Assembly (NCBI RefSeq): GCF_004101845.1
Contig: NZ_CP026116.1
Span: 1,674,001-1,738,000, forward strand
DNA: 64,000 bases
Reading direction: 5' to 3'
Source of the DNA: Latilactobacillus curvatus JCM 1096 = DSM 20019
Lineage (GTDB): Bacteria > Bacillota > Bacilli > Lactobacillales > Lactobacillaceae
The translations under genes were made by a program, and so were the position numbers. Shown piece by piece: positions 1-8,733 of this stretch. A model generated the notes under the pieces. It was given only the letters and a program-made list of their open reading frames with translations. It was not told the origin of the DNA and ran no database searches. Position 1 is the first letter of the stretch. Each line of letters begins with the position of its first letter.

Positions 1-1
1 C

Positions 2-274
2 GATGCGATTTTTGCATCAAACGACGTTGATGCTAGTCTGATTATCCAAGTGGCCACTGAATTTAAAAAGCAAGTCCCAGAAGATTTGCTGGTGGTTGGT
101 TACGATGGGACAGATATGGTCCGCCTATTTAAGCCTGAATTGACAACAATCGTTCAGCCGATAGAAGAAATGGCGGCAGTGGCGGTATCAACTTTGATGG
201 ATCGAATTGAGGGCAAAGAAACCCCGCATAAAATTATATTACCAGTCACAGTTCATCAAGGGACAACGGCGTAG
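2..274 (+). CDS. LacI-family transcriptional regulator, C-terminal part (5' end outside window)
   Basis: The frame is open from base 2 and gives the last 90 residues of a LacI/GalR-type repressor. The visible part matches the end of the periplasmic-binding-protein-like effector domain: a DLLVVGYDGTD segment, a TTIVQP segment and a closing LPVTVHQGTT, the usual tail of this family. The DNA-binding helix-turn-helix lies outside the window. It sits 58 bp upstream of a sucrose-6-phosphate hydrolase gene, and a LacI-type palindrome lies between them. By analogy with ScrR/SacR it probably represses the downstream fructan/sucrose genes. The effector, probably a fructose phosphate, is inferred and not visible. 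Confidence 0.85.
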   Translation, partial: DAIFASNDVDASLIIQVATEFKKQVPEDLLVVGYDGTDMVRLFKPELTTIVQPIEEMAAVAVSTLMDRIEGKETPHKIILPVTVHQGTTA

Positions 275-300
275 TAGTTTACGCTTGTTTTTGGCATAAA

Positions 301-318
301 ATGTCAATCGGTTGACAT
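301..318 (+). promoter_or_regulatory. LacI/ScrR-type operator upstream of sacA
   Basis: The sequence ATGTCAATCGGTTGACAT has perfect 7-bp arms (ATGTCAA / TTGACAT) around a 4-bp centre. It lies directly before the sacA ribosome binding site and after the LacI-type gene. ScrR-type repressors use palindromes of this kind. No convincing -35/-10 pair was found next to it, so it may act as a roadblock operator or on a promoter I could not identify. Confidence 0.6.
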
Positions 319-332
319 AAAGGAGAATGACG

Positions 333-1726
333 ATGACAAAAAAATTAAATTATCCAGAAATAACAAATGATAGATATCGTTTAAATTACCATATTATGGC
401 ACCTTCGGGTTGGATTAATGATCCAAATGGGTTCGTTTTTTTTAAAGGCTATTATCATATTTTCTACCAATACCATCCTGAATCAGTTAAATGGGGACCA
501 ATGCATTGGGGACACGCTCGTAGTCGTGATTTAGTGCATTGGGAACAATTACCAATTGCGCTTTTTCCTGGGGATGCTGAAGATCCAGATGGTTGCTTTT
601 CAGGCAGTGCGATTGAAAAAGATGGCCGTTTGTACTTGATGTACACCGGGCAACACTTGAAGGATAATGATCCTGAACAGTATTGGGAAACCCAAAACTT
701 AGCGGTCAGTGATGATGGGATTCATTTTGAAAAGTACGCTGGTAATCCAGTGATTGCAACCCCACCAGAGGACAATGCACGCGATTTTCGCGATCCAAAA
801 GTCTGGTTTGATGGGCAAACTTACTTCGTTGTGATTGGCAGTAAAGACCAAGCTGGGCTAGGCCGCGTTTTATTGTATCAATCTAAAGATTTAATCGACT
901 GGGACTATATTGGACCAATTGCAACAGCTAAGTCAGTTGATGAAGAAGGCTATGTCTGGGAATGTCCAGATTTCTTCAATATGGCAGATCAAGATGTATT
1001 AATCATGTCGCCGCAAGGCATTAAGGCTAACGGTTTGAAATATCGTAACTTCCATCAAACCGGTTATCTAACGGGGCATTATGATGAGGCCAATCAAAAA
1101 TTCGAACATGGTGCATTTCGAGAACTTGATCATGGGCATGATTTCTATGCCACTCAAACCACAGTTGTGCCAGATGGTCGCCGGATTCTTTTCGGTTGGT
1201 TGGCAATGTGGGAAAGTATAATGCCTGAACAAGCGGATGGCTGGGCAGGGGCCCTAACATTTCCACGAGAGATAACGGTCAAGGAGATAAAGTGTTGATG
1301 ACCCCAGTGAGAGAAGTGGCGCAGTTGCGCGAAACATGCTTGTTAGACACGACGGGTACTAACAATTTTCAAGCACCAACTAAGAGCATCGAATATCTAG
1401 GCAATTTTGCAAGTCAGCAGAATGTCGGCTTGAAAGTCATCGATGTCAGCAATCAAGTTTTAATCGACTTACAATATGATGCACAAGCTAAAACAGTCGC
1501 GTTACAAAAGTATAATGATGATCAACCACGGATTGCGACGGTTGAAGTGACGAATCAATTTGATATTCATTGCTTAATCGATACCAGTTCGATTGAAATT
1601 TTTGTTAATAATGGTGAAGCTTGCTTCTCAGAACGAATTTATAGTGAAAATGATATCCGTATCGAGACAGATAGTGTATCAGAAAAAGACACCGTTAGAA
1701 TTTATCAACTTGGAGGAATGATGTAA
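333..1726 (+). pseudogene. sacA: Sucrose-6-phosphate hydrolase / beta-fructofuranosidase (GH32), frameshifted
   Basis: This is an intracellular GH32 enzyme that would cleave sucrose-6-phosphate or short fructosides. Family motifs are clear: WINDPNG near residue 27 (catalytic nucleophile Asp), an FRDP motif near residue 153 and an ECPDFF motif with the acid/base Glu near residue 210. The C-terminal beta-sandwich domain is in another frame from about position 1292. Around 1276-1284 the frame reads GTC AAG GAG ATA and stops at TGA 1296-1298. Adding one G restores the expected VKGDKVLMTP joint, so one base of a G run is missing. ATG 333 is preferred over ATG 327 because it lies 7 nt after AGGAG. 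The end overlaps the fructokinase start (TAATG). Without the repair, the product lacks the sandwich domain. Confidence 0.88.
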
Positions 1727-2598
1727 TGTTATTAGGTAGTATTGAAGCAGGCGGGACTAAATTTGTTTGTGCCGTTGGTAACGACGATTATCAAGTGAAG
1801 GATAAGATTCAAATTCCAACGACAACCCCAGCCGAAACGTTAGGTAAAGTGGTCGACTATTTCAAGCGGTTTGAAATTGATGCTTTAGGGATTGCTACGT
1901 TTGGCCCAATCGAAGTTCGTACGACTTCACCTAAGTATGGGTATATCACTTCAACACCTAAACCGGGCTGGAAGGATACTGATTTCTTAGGTTTCCTCAA
2001 AAAATCAATTGATGTGCCAATGTCATGGACCACGGATGTGAATGGTTCAGCTTATGGCGAATTCACAATGGCGACCCTCTTCAACGAAAAAATTAATTCA
2101 CTTGTTTATTATACAATCGGGACTGGTGTTGGTGCTGGGGCAGTTATTAACGGTCAACTCGTGGGGGGGATCGGTCATCCAGAGATGGGGCATGTTCTTT
2201 TGAAACGTCATCCTGACGATTTAGGATTTAAAGGGATTTGTCCGTTTCATGGTGACTGTTTAGAGGGATTAGTTGCGGGGCCAACATTTGAAGCCCGGAC
2301 TGGTAAAAAAGGGGCAGAAGTGCCTTTAACTGATCAGACTTGGGATGTTTTAGCCTATTATATCGCACAAGCTGCGCTTCAAACGACGCTTACACTACGG
2401 CCAAACAAGATTGTCTTTGGGGGCGGTGTTACCAATTCGGTGTTGTTAGAAAAAGTACGGACAGAATTCGCTAAATTATTAAATGATTATGTTCAGGTAC
2501 CGCCACTCGATAAATATCTAACGATGCCTAGTGTTCCGAATAATGGTTCAGCAAATGTCGGCAACTTTGCGCTAGCTGCTAAATTATTGGTTGGTTAA
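1726..2598 (+). CDS. scrK: Fructokinase, ROK family
   Basis: This 290-residue ROK-family sugar kinase would phosphorylate free fructose to fructose-6-phosphate with ATP. The N-terminus carries the phosphate-binding GSIEAGGTKF segment. A GTGVGAGAVI loop lies near residue 130. The ROK zinc-site region follows (GHPEMGH, then CPFHGDC near residues 175-181). The start codon overlaps the sacA stop as TAATG, so the two are translationally coupled. In this locus it would handle the unphosphorylated fructose left after hydrolysis of a phosphorylated fructoside. Length and motifs are those of lactic acid bacterial ScrK, and the gene looks intact. Confidence 0.92.
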   Translation: MLLGSIEAGGTKFVCAVGNDDYQVKDKIQIPTTTPAETLGKVVDYFKRFEIDALGIATFGPIEVRTTSPKYGYITSTPKPGWKDTDFLGFLKKSIDVPMSWTTDVNGSAYGEFTMATLFNEKINSLVYYTIGTGVGAGAVINGQLVGGIGHPEMGHVLLKRHPDDLGFKGICPFHGDCLEGLVAGPTFEARTGKKGAEVPLTDQTWDVLAYYIAQAALQTTLTLRPNKIVFGGGVTNSVLLEKVRTEFAKLLNDYVQVPPLDKYLTMPSVPNNGSANVGNFALAAKLLVG

Positions 2599-2623
2599 TT
2601 TGAAAATATTGGAGGAAAAAATC

Positions 2624-3961
2624 ATGACAGAAGCATATTATTATGACGTCACAAATTGGCCTATTGGGAATCCTTTTGAAGATGTTGGATAAGTGATCAA
2701 CAGTATGATCGAAGATATTAAGAAGAAACAGAATAATCGTGATTTAAACGAAGGGGGTAAGCCAGGTGCAGTGATTTATTTACCACCTGCTGATTATCAC
2801 TTAAAAACCCAAGTTTTAATTGATATCAGTTTTCTTAAAATTATGGGGTCTGGTCACGGTTTTACCTCTTCAAGTATTCGTTTTAATGTGCCGGAAGAAG
2901 ATGTGCCTAATTTACACGAATTATGGCCAGGGGGCAGTCGAATTTTAGTAGATCTTGAAACGACACTAGATGCACCTGAAATTGAGGGTGCGGCCTTTGT
3001 GGTTAAACGGGATGGCGATCCACGGATTAGTTCGGTTGAATTCAATAATTTCTGTATCGATGGCTTACACTTTATCGATGATGGAAAGGGTGAACCGAAT
3101 GTTGAAAATACTTACGTCAACGGTAAGACTGGGATTTATGTGGCGAGTGCGCAAGATTCATTCTTGATCTCAGATATGGGTCTGGTTTACCTTGAACACG
3201 GCGTCACGATTTATAATGCAGATGCTTTAACCATCCATAATAACTTCATTGCTGAATGTGGCAATTGTATTGAATTACGTGGTTGGGGGCAAGCTTCTAA
3301 AGTGACGAATAACTTGATGGGGGCCGGCTTTAAAGGTTATTCCATCTATGCTGAACACTTTGCGCAACTCTTAATCAGTAGCAATAATATTTTTCCACGA
3401 GGCGCAAGTACAATTGAACTTAATAGTGTTACTCGCTCATCAATTGTCGGTAACATCTTGCACGCGTTCTATGCCGGCATGGTAATTTTTAAAGCCAGTT
3501 GTTCTGAAAACCTGGTTTCAAGTAATCACTTTTTACACGATCATGAACCTTGGATACCAATGCAATCCCATGACAATGGCTTAGATGATCTATTCGGTTT
3601 ATTAACGATTGAAGGTAATCATAATTCAATCATTGGCAATCATTTCTCAGAAATTCTAGACCAGGAAAACATTAAACCATTGGGTGCTAAACCAGTGATT
3701 ATCCGCTTAGTAAAGGGAAATCATAATTACGTGGCAACCAATAATGTCGTGGCAACTGAGGCCCATTCAGAAAGTGGTGATTCAGCCTTTGCTGCGCAAG
3801 TCGATTCACTATTAACAACGGAAGTTTCGGCACCAATCGATGTAACAACCGTTTTAGTTGAAGCGGAAGCTGTTCAAAATACAATTCTAGATTCAGGGAC
3901 TGAAGCGCAGGTTGTATTAGATACAAGGATGAATGCGTTTAGAGCAACACCAGCAATTTAA
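2624..3961 (+). pseudogene. GH91 inulin fructotransferase / difructose-anhydride hydrolase-like protein, early in-frame stop
   Basis: The product resembles GH91 right-handed beta-helix enzymes (inulin fructotransferase, DFA-III synthase or hydrolase). Characteristic segments are GGKPGAVIYLPP, YHLKTQVLIDISFL and GSGHGFTSSSIRFNVP. Many Asn-rich coils of the beta-helix type follow. The natural start is ATG 2624, behind GGAGG. After 22 codons a TAA at 2690-2692 interrupts the frame, and the same frame then continues for about 420 codons. The context GATGTTGGA-TAA-GTGATCAAC suggests GAA changed to TAA. A GTG directly after the stop could allow re-initiation, but it has no good Shine-Dalgarno. There is no signal peptide, which argues for an intracellular role on imported difructose anhydrides rather than secreted inulin cleavage (inference). 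Some GH91 members are known DFA-III hydrolases. Confidence 0.82.
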
Positions 3962-3966
3962 ATGTA

Positions 3967-3999
3967 GAAAAAACCGCTAATTCAATTGGCGGTTTTTTT
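3967..3999 (+). terminator. Rho-independent terminator after the GH91 gene
   Basis: AAAAACCGC and GCGGTTTTTTT arms flank an AT-rich loop and end in a T run, 6 bp after the GH91 stop. It separates the sacA-scrK-GH91 unit from rpoN. Confidence 0.85.
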
Positions 4000-4016
4000 A
4001 GATTTATGTTAAGTGA

Positions 4017-4046
4017 TTGACATAGCGAAAATAAAAGCAGTATATT
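4017..4046 (+). promoter_or_regulatory. Sigma-A promoter of rpoN
   Basis: TTGACA at 4017-4022 and TATATT at 4041-4046 are 18 bp apart, about 70 bp before the rpoN start. This is the strongest housekeeping-type promoter in the first 8 kb. It indicates that sigma-54 itself is made by vegetative polymerase. Confidence 0.75.
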
Positions 4047-4117
4047 AAGTGTGTTAATTATGGACGGCAAAGTGTTTCAAATGAAACCGCCACCAAAAAA
4101 TGATTGGAGGCCAATAG

Positions 4118-5371
4118 ATGGTTTTTACACAAGAGATGCAACAAAAACAAGTCCTTAAGTTAACGCCATCTTTCTTTGACGGGCTAACTGTTTTAAAAAA
4201 ATCAGTTCCGGCGTTGTTCACTGACTTGGTAGGTAAGGCGAGTCAGAATCCGTTTTTGAGCATTCATTATCAGGTTGCGGAGATGGACGATAGTTGGCTA
4301 TCAAATGACCTTGTATCATCAGAAAATTTACGTGCTGTTTTGGAACAACAAGTGCGATTAGAACGGTATGCACCGATAATTCAAAATGGTTTATTGGTGA
4401 TAATTGATCAACTCGATGGTGAAGGGTATTTACGAGTGCCCTTAGAACAAATTTCCGATGAGGAAGACATATCCTTGCAGCATTTACAGGAGTGTTTAAC
4501 GATTTTACAAACGTTTGATCCAATTGGCGTCGGAGCGAGAGACTTGGCTGAATCACTCCTTATCCAGGCTAGAATGGACCCGAGTGTTCCGCAAGGGGTT
4601 ACGGCACTCCTAACGAATGGCCGTCAGTTGCTTGAAAATCAAGATTATGGCGCACTTTGTCAACAGTTAGCGATTAATCAAACTGAGTTAGAGGTGCTAC
4701 TTGATTATGTAAAACAGTTAAATCCATATCCGTGTGCGGCCTATACGACAGAAAAAACGCAATACATCACTGCGGAATTGCTTTTGAAGATTGAAGATAA
4801 TCAGTGCACGGTTGAATTATTTGATGAAGGACTAATCTCGCTTAATTTTGATCAACAGGCTTTTGACCAAATGGCGGCAACTCAGGATACCGAAGCACAG
4901 CGTTTTTTAGCGGGGCAAGAGAAACAATATTTGAATTTAAAACGGTTATTAAATAATCGCTACGATACGTTAATGCTTGTCGGTCAATATTTGGTGACGC
5001 AACAAAGCGCCTATTTAATGGGCGCTACACCCGCTCTCAAACCGCTATTGGTGAAGGACGTAGCAGCTCATCTAGGGTTCAGTTCATCCACAATTAGTCG
5101 GACGATTAATAATCACTACTTGATGTGGCATAATCAACCGCTAGAGTTAAAACAGTTAATTAGTGCACCTATTCGTTCTGATGGAGAATCGCAAAGTACA
5201 GTTCTTTGGGCAATTCAGGAGATTGTAAACCATGAGGACCGGGAACACCCGCTATCGGATGAAAAAATGCAGTACATGCTAGAAGCACAATCAATTCAAA
5301 TCTCGCGTCGAACAGTTACGAAGTATCGCCAAAAACTAAAAATACCAGCTGCAGCTAAACGGAAGGAATGA
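4118..5371 (+). CDS. rpoN: RNA polymerase sigma-54 factor
   Basis: This 417-residue sigma-54 directs RNA polymerase to -24/-12 promoters and needs an AAA+ activator. The N-terminus is Gln-rich (EMQQKQVLKLTPSF), as in activator-interacting region I. The core-binding region contains segments such as LDGEGYL and DPIGVGARDLAESL. The C-terminal RpoN box reads SRRTVTKYRQKLKIP near residues 393-407. Lactobacillales sigma-54 proteins are shorter than proteobacterial ones, so the length is normal. Its neighbour levR encodes the matching activator, and the PTS behind levR has a consensus sigma-54 promoter, so this may be a largely dedicated sigma factor. The RBS is TTGGAGG before ATG 4118. Confidence 0.95.
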   Translation: MVFTQEMQQKQVLKLTPSFFDGLTVLKKSVPALFTDLVGKASQNPFLSIHYQVAEMDDSWLSNDLVSSENLRAVLEQQVRLERYAPIIQNGLLVIIDQLDGEGYLRVPLEQISDEEDISLQHLQECLTILQTFDPIGVGARDLAESLLIQARMDPSVPQGVTALLTNGRQLLENQDYGALCQQLAINQTELEVLLDYVKQLNPYPCAAYTTEKTQYITAELLLKIEDNQCTVELFDEGLISLNFDQQAFDQMAATQDTEAQRFLAGQEKQYLNLKRLLNNRYDTLMLVGQYLVTQQSAYLMGATPALKPLLVKDVAAHLGFSSSTISRTINNHYLMWHNQPLELKQLISAPIRSDGESQSTVLWAIQEIVNHEDREHPLSDEKMQYMLEAQSIQISRRTVTKYRQKLKIPAAAKRKE

Positions 5372-5377
5372 AGTCAC

Positions 5378-5776
5378 ATGCCAATTTTCATGAAAGAACA
5401 AACCTTTTTAGATTTCTTAACCAAGACATATCCGCAAAATCATTTTGAAAAAGGATACAGTGTTTTCTCGATTAATTTGATCAGCACGACGCCTGTGATG
5501 TCAGTGGTTTACATCGGTGATGAATGCGTTGCAGCCGCTCGCTATAATCAGAGTATGGGCTTTTTCAGCGATCCTTTATTAATTACGAGTGACCATATCA
5601 TAAAATTAGAAATGGCGCGGCAAGGAACTGGTGATCGAATGCGAATCGAAACCGATGAAAAGATGGCTGATGGCACGCCGATGACATTAACATTAAATAT
5701 CGCCAGCATTTCTTTAGTTGCTTGGCATCAACGAAACTTGAGCCGGTTGAAGAAATGTTATTCAGTTAAGCGATAA
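5378..5776 (+). CDS. Conserved small protein of unknown function between rpoN and levR
   Basis: This 132-residue protein starts 6 bp after rpoN and ends 24 bp before levR, so it is almost certainly cotranscribed with both. I do not recognise a family. It has no signal peptide or membrane segment. A beta-rich middle (SVVYIGDECVAAARYN, then MTLTLNIASISLV) is followed by a basic tail ending in RLKKCYSVKR. The start ATG 5378 is close behind the rpoN stop. ATG 5390 (MKEQTF) is an alternative start. Its position suggests an accessory role in sigma-54/LevR control or sugar sensing, but that is only inference from context. Confidence 0.7.
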   Translation: MPIFMKEQTFLDFLTKTYPQNHFEKGYSVFSINLISTTPVMSVVYIGDECVAAARYNQSMGFFSDPLLITSDHIIKLEMARQGTGDRMRIETDEKMADGTPMTLTLNIASISLVAWHQRNLSRLKKCYSVKR

Positions 5777-5800
5777 TAGAATTGGGATTGGGAGAAAGCT

Positions 5801-8578
5801 ATGAAACGAATCGATAAAGTGGAACAAGCCCTGCAACAAATCTGGCAAAATAAGTCACAAGAGGTGCTGCTCAATGGGGGCTCTAGTGCGCGAGAAATTG
5901 CTGATCAGTTAATGATTACCCGCTCAAATGCGAGTGGTGACTTGAATTTATTGGTGCGGGAAGAACGTGTGATTAAAATTAAGCAATATCCAGTCCGCTA
6001 TTTGCCACTGATGGTTGTTGAGAAGACGTTAGAGATGACTTTACCTAGACCACTTGTGTATAAGTCGCTAACGGATTTGTTGAGTAGTCCAGAGCAAGGC
6101 AATGGGGTAATTAAGCCAATTGATCCCTTGACGGACATTATCGGCAGTCAGCAAAGCTTAAAAAATGCGATATTCCAAGCAAAAGCTGCCGTCCATTATC
6201 CACCATTCGGATTGCATATGTTGCTGTTGGGGCGAACGGGTTCGGGGAAAACTTTTTTTGTCCAAAAAATCTACGACTATGCACTGTATGCTCATCGTTT
6301 GAAGCCGGATGCGCCATTTATTAGTTTTAATTGTGCGGAATATGCAAATAACCCGCAATTATTATTATCGCAGTTGTTTGGGTATAAAAAAGGAGCGTTC
6401 ACGGGAGCCGATCAGGATCAGGCAGGTTTAGTTGATCAAGCACAAAATGGGATTCTGTTTCTCGATGAAGTCCATCGGCTACCGCCAGAAGGACAAGAAA
6501 TGCTTTTTTATTTAATTGATCACGGCGTCTTCAATCGATTAGGGGAGAGTTCGTTCCAAAATCATGCCGAAGTCTTGATTATTTGTGCGACCACGGAAGA
6601 TCCTGAGTCATCGCTGCTAAATACATTTGTTAGACGGATTCCAATGGTGATTAAAATTCCATCCCTAGACCAGCGTTCGTTGAGTGAACAAGTTGACTTG
6701 ACCAAGTTTCTATTTTGTGATGAAGCCGACCGGATTCAACGTCCGTTGAAAGTGGATATTGAAGTCATCAATGCCTTATTACAATCGGTTGAGACGAGTA
6801 ATGTCGGGCAATTAAGATCATTGATTCAACTGACTTGTGCGCATACGTTCTTAAATAATATGAATGATGATGGTTACCTGCATGTTAAGATGCGCGATCT
6901 ACCACAGAATGTACAACTAAAGTGGGGTTCTGGAACCGAGATGATGGCAGGGACTAAGAAGTTGACGGATTATTTAGACATGGTAACGGTGATTACGCCG
7001 CAAGAACAAATGGCGCCTAAGAAGCAGTTTAACGATGCTAATATCTATCGATTAATTAGCAATAAAGTCAGTGAATTAAGGCAAGAAGATATTAGCGATA
7101 GTGAGATTAATCAATACATCATGACCGACCTGCGCTTGCATATTCGAAACTTTGTGACTAAGTCAGAGGTCGATTACAGCTTATTAAATTTCATGGAGCC
7201 TAAGGTGCTCGCATTTATAAAAAAATTACGGAAGTATGCTGAAAAACAACTTCGAAGAACCTTTGATCGGCGGTTTGATTATTATGTGGGGATGCACGTT
7301 GATGCTTTTTTTAAACGCAAAAGTGATGTCGAAACGATTATTCCAGGGGATCTCGACGTCTTAGAGCGGGAAAATCAAAAGGAATTTCAGGTGGCAATTG
7401 GTTTCAAGCAGTTATTCAGCGAAGAATTCGGGATTAATCTGTCTGAAATTGAAGTGGCGTACTTAATTATGTTATTGCTCTCGATTGAATCATTAAGCGA
7501 TCGCAGTAAGAAAAAAGTGGGTGTGCTAGTGGTGGCACATGGTGATTCGACTGCGACTTCTATGGTGAGTGTGGCCAAGGAATTATTGGGGGTCGTGCCG
7601 ATGTTACCGCTGAATATGCCGCTGACTGTTAGTCCAGAAGAAATTTATGAGCGAATCGCTCAGAAACTAGCGGTGTTAGACGAAGGTTTAGGCGTGTTAA
7701 TGTTAGTGGATATGGGGTCACTAGCGATGTTAGACGAGCGGTTGATTGAAAGTACCGGAATAAAGATTAAAACCATTAGTAACGTGACAACCAGTATGGT
7801 GCTTGATGCTGCACGTAAAATTAATTATATGAATGTAGGCTTGAATGAGGTTTACGAATCTATTCTGAATGATTTCCAAGGGCTAGCCCAAGCGACAAAT
7901 GGGGATGCGGATAAGCCAAAAGCCATTTTAAGTATCTGTACGACTGGTGCTGGAACCGCTGAAAAAATAGCGGGGATGATCAATCACTTAATTAGCGAAA
8001 CGACTGATGAATATATCAAGGTATTGCAAATTTCGTCGCTGAAGATGGCTCAGCACGTTCGCGATTTAAAACAGCATTTTAATATTATTGGTAGTGTGGG
8101 GACCAAGGATCCTAGGTTGGGCGTGCCATTTATTCCGTTGGAAGATTTAATTGATGGAACTGGCGAAAATGCATTACGTAGTTTGATTGCGAGTCGGCAG
8201 TTTAAGATTAAGCGGCAACCGGATAAACATTATATGGTGCGCGAATTGACGGAAGATACACTGAAACAGTATTTGTTATATTTGAATCCGACCGTTATTA
8301 CGCCAGTGTTAATCGATTGGCTAGATACCGTTCAAACGGCGATGAAAATTACGTTGTCCAATACGGCTCAACTAAAAGTATTGGTCCACACGGCTTTTGC
8401 ATTCGAACGGGTACTGAAAAACGAGCCATTACATTACACCGACACACTTTCTGAAGAGATTGATACACTTTCTGAACTGATTATTAAAACAATTAAGCCA
8501 ATAGAACGGCAATTGAACCTTGAATTATGTCAAGACGAACTGTTATTCATTACGGAAGCAATCAACGATGTTTGTTAA
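5801..8578 (+). CDS. levR: LevR-type sigma-54-dependent activator with PRD and PTS-like domains
   Basis: This 925-residue activator belongs to the LevR/ManR family. Domains in order: an N-terminal helix-turn-helix (about 1-65); an AAA+ domain with Walker A GRTGSGKT near 143-150, the sigma-54 contact loop GAFTGA near 198-203 and Walker B ILFLDEVHR near 218; PRD1 (about 430-550); an EIIA-Man-like domain with VVAHGDS near 577; an EIIB-like domain with a Cys in ILSICTTGAG near 712; and PRD2 with VHTAFAFER near 862. Family members are controlled by HPr and EII phosphorylation of PRD histidines, which couples activation to substrate uptake and to CcpA-independent carbon control. The target is most likely the sigma-54 promoter at 8689. 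Start ATG 5801 follows GGGAGAAAG. Confidence 0.95.
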   Translation: MKRIDKVEQALQQIWQNKSQEVLLNGGSSAREIADQLMITRSNASGDLNLLVREERVIKIKQYPVRYLPLMVVEKTLEMTLPRPLVYKSLTDLLSSPEQGNGVIKPIDPLTDIIGSQQSLKNAIFQAKAAVHYPPFGLHMLLLGRTGSGKTFFVQKIYDYALYAHRLKPDAPFISFNCAEYANNPQLLLSQLFGYKKGAFTGADQDQAGLVDQAQNGILFLDEVHRLPPEGQEMLFYLIDHGVFNRLGESSFQNHAEVLIICATTEDPESSLLNTFVRRIPMVIKIPSLDQRSLSEQVDLTKFLFCDEADRIQRPLKVDIEVINALLQSVETSNVGQLRSLIQLTCAHTFLNNMNDDGYLHVKMRDLPQNVQLKWGSGTEMMAGTKKLTDYLDMVTVITPQEQMAPKKQFNDANIYRLISNKVSELRQEDISDSEINQYIMTDLRLHIRNFVTKSEVDYSLLNFMEPKVLAFIKKLRKYAEKQLRRTFDRRFDYYVGMHVDAFFKRKSDVETIIPGDLDVLERENQKEFQVAIGFKQLFSEEFGINLSEIEVAYLIMLLLSIESLSDRSKKKVGVLVVAHGDSTATSMVSVAKELLGVVPMLPLNMPLTVSPEEIYERIAQKLAVLDEGLGVLMLVDMGSLAMLDERLIESTGIKIKTISNVTTSMVLDAARKINYMNVGLNEVYESILNDFQGLAQATNGDADKPKAILSICTTGAGTAEKIAGMINHLISETTDEYIKVLQISSLKMAQHVRDLKQHFNIIGSVGTKDPRLGVPFIPLEDLIDGTGENALRSLIASRQFKIKRQPDKHYMVRELTEDTLKQYLLYLNPTVITPVLIDWLDTVQTAMKITLSNTAQLKVLVHTAFAFERVLKNEPLHYTDTLSEEIDTLSELIIKTIKPIERQLNLELCQDELLFITEAINDVC

Positions 8579-8586
8579 GTGGTAGA

Positions 8587-8608
8587 AGTGTCTTACTTTC
8601 GAAACACT
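8587..8608 (+). promoter_or_regulatory. Candidate LevR upstream activating sequence
   Basis: An imperfect inverted repeat (AGTGT at 8587-8591, ACACT at 8604-8608) lies about 80-100 bp upstream of the -24 element. That is the usual distance for a sigma-54 activator site. The assignment rests on position and symmetry only. Confidence 0.35.
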
Positions 8609-8622
8609 CTTTCAGATTTGAT

Positions 8623-8656
8623 AAAACACACTCCGATTTAGGCGTGTGTTTTTTAT
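8623..8656 (+). terminator. Rho-independent terminator after levR
   Basis: AAAACACAC and GTGTGTTTT arms flank a 12-nt loop and are followed by a T-rich tract. It isolates levR from the PTS operon promoter. Confidence 0.75.
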
Positions 8657-8688
8657 TTTAGAACCGGTGTCATGGGAAAGACAGTCTT

Positions 8689-8704
8689 TGGCACGATTAT
8701 TGCT
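8689..8704 (+). promoter_or_regulatory. Sigma-54 (-24/-12) promoter of the PTS operon
   Basis: TGGCAC-GATTA-TTGCT matches the consensus TGGCAC-N5-TTGCW at every conserved position. It is 30 bp before the EIIA start. A rpoN gene and a LevR activator directly upstream make the assignment firm. Confidence 0.9.
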
Positions 8705-8733
8705 TGTATATCAGTATAAGTGGAGGTGAAATC

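Noticed and set aside
291-309. TTGGCATAAAATGTCA upstream of sacA as a second sigma-54 promoter
   Set aside because: The -24-like TTGGCAT is present, but the -12 position reads GTCA instead of TTGC, and the overlap with the LacI palindrome explains the sequence better.
3699-3926. Minus-strand frames inside GH91, PTS, pepN, mntH and other genes
   Set aside because: They lack ribosome binding sites, overlap well-supported genes over their full length and show no family features. They are shadow frames.
4082-4095. TGAAACCGCCACCA before rpoN as a cre site
   Set aside because: It differs from the consensus in the conserved right half and lies in the transcribed leader. The evidence is too weak.
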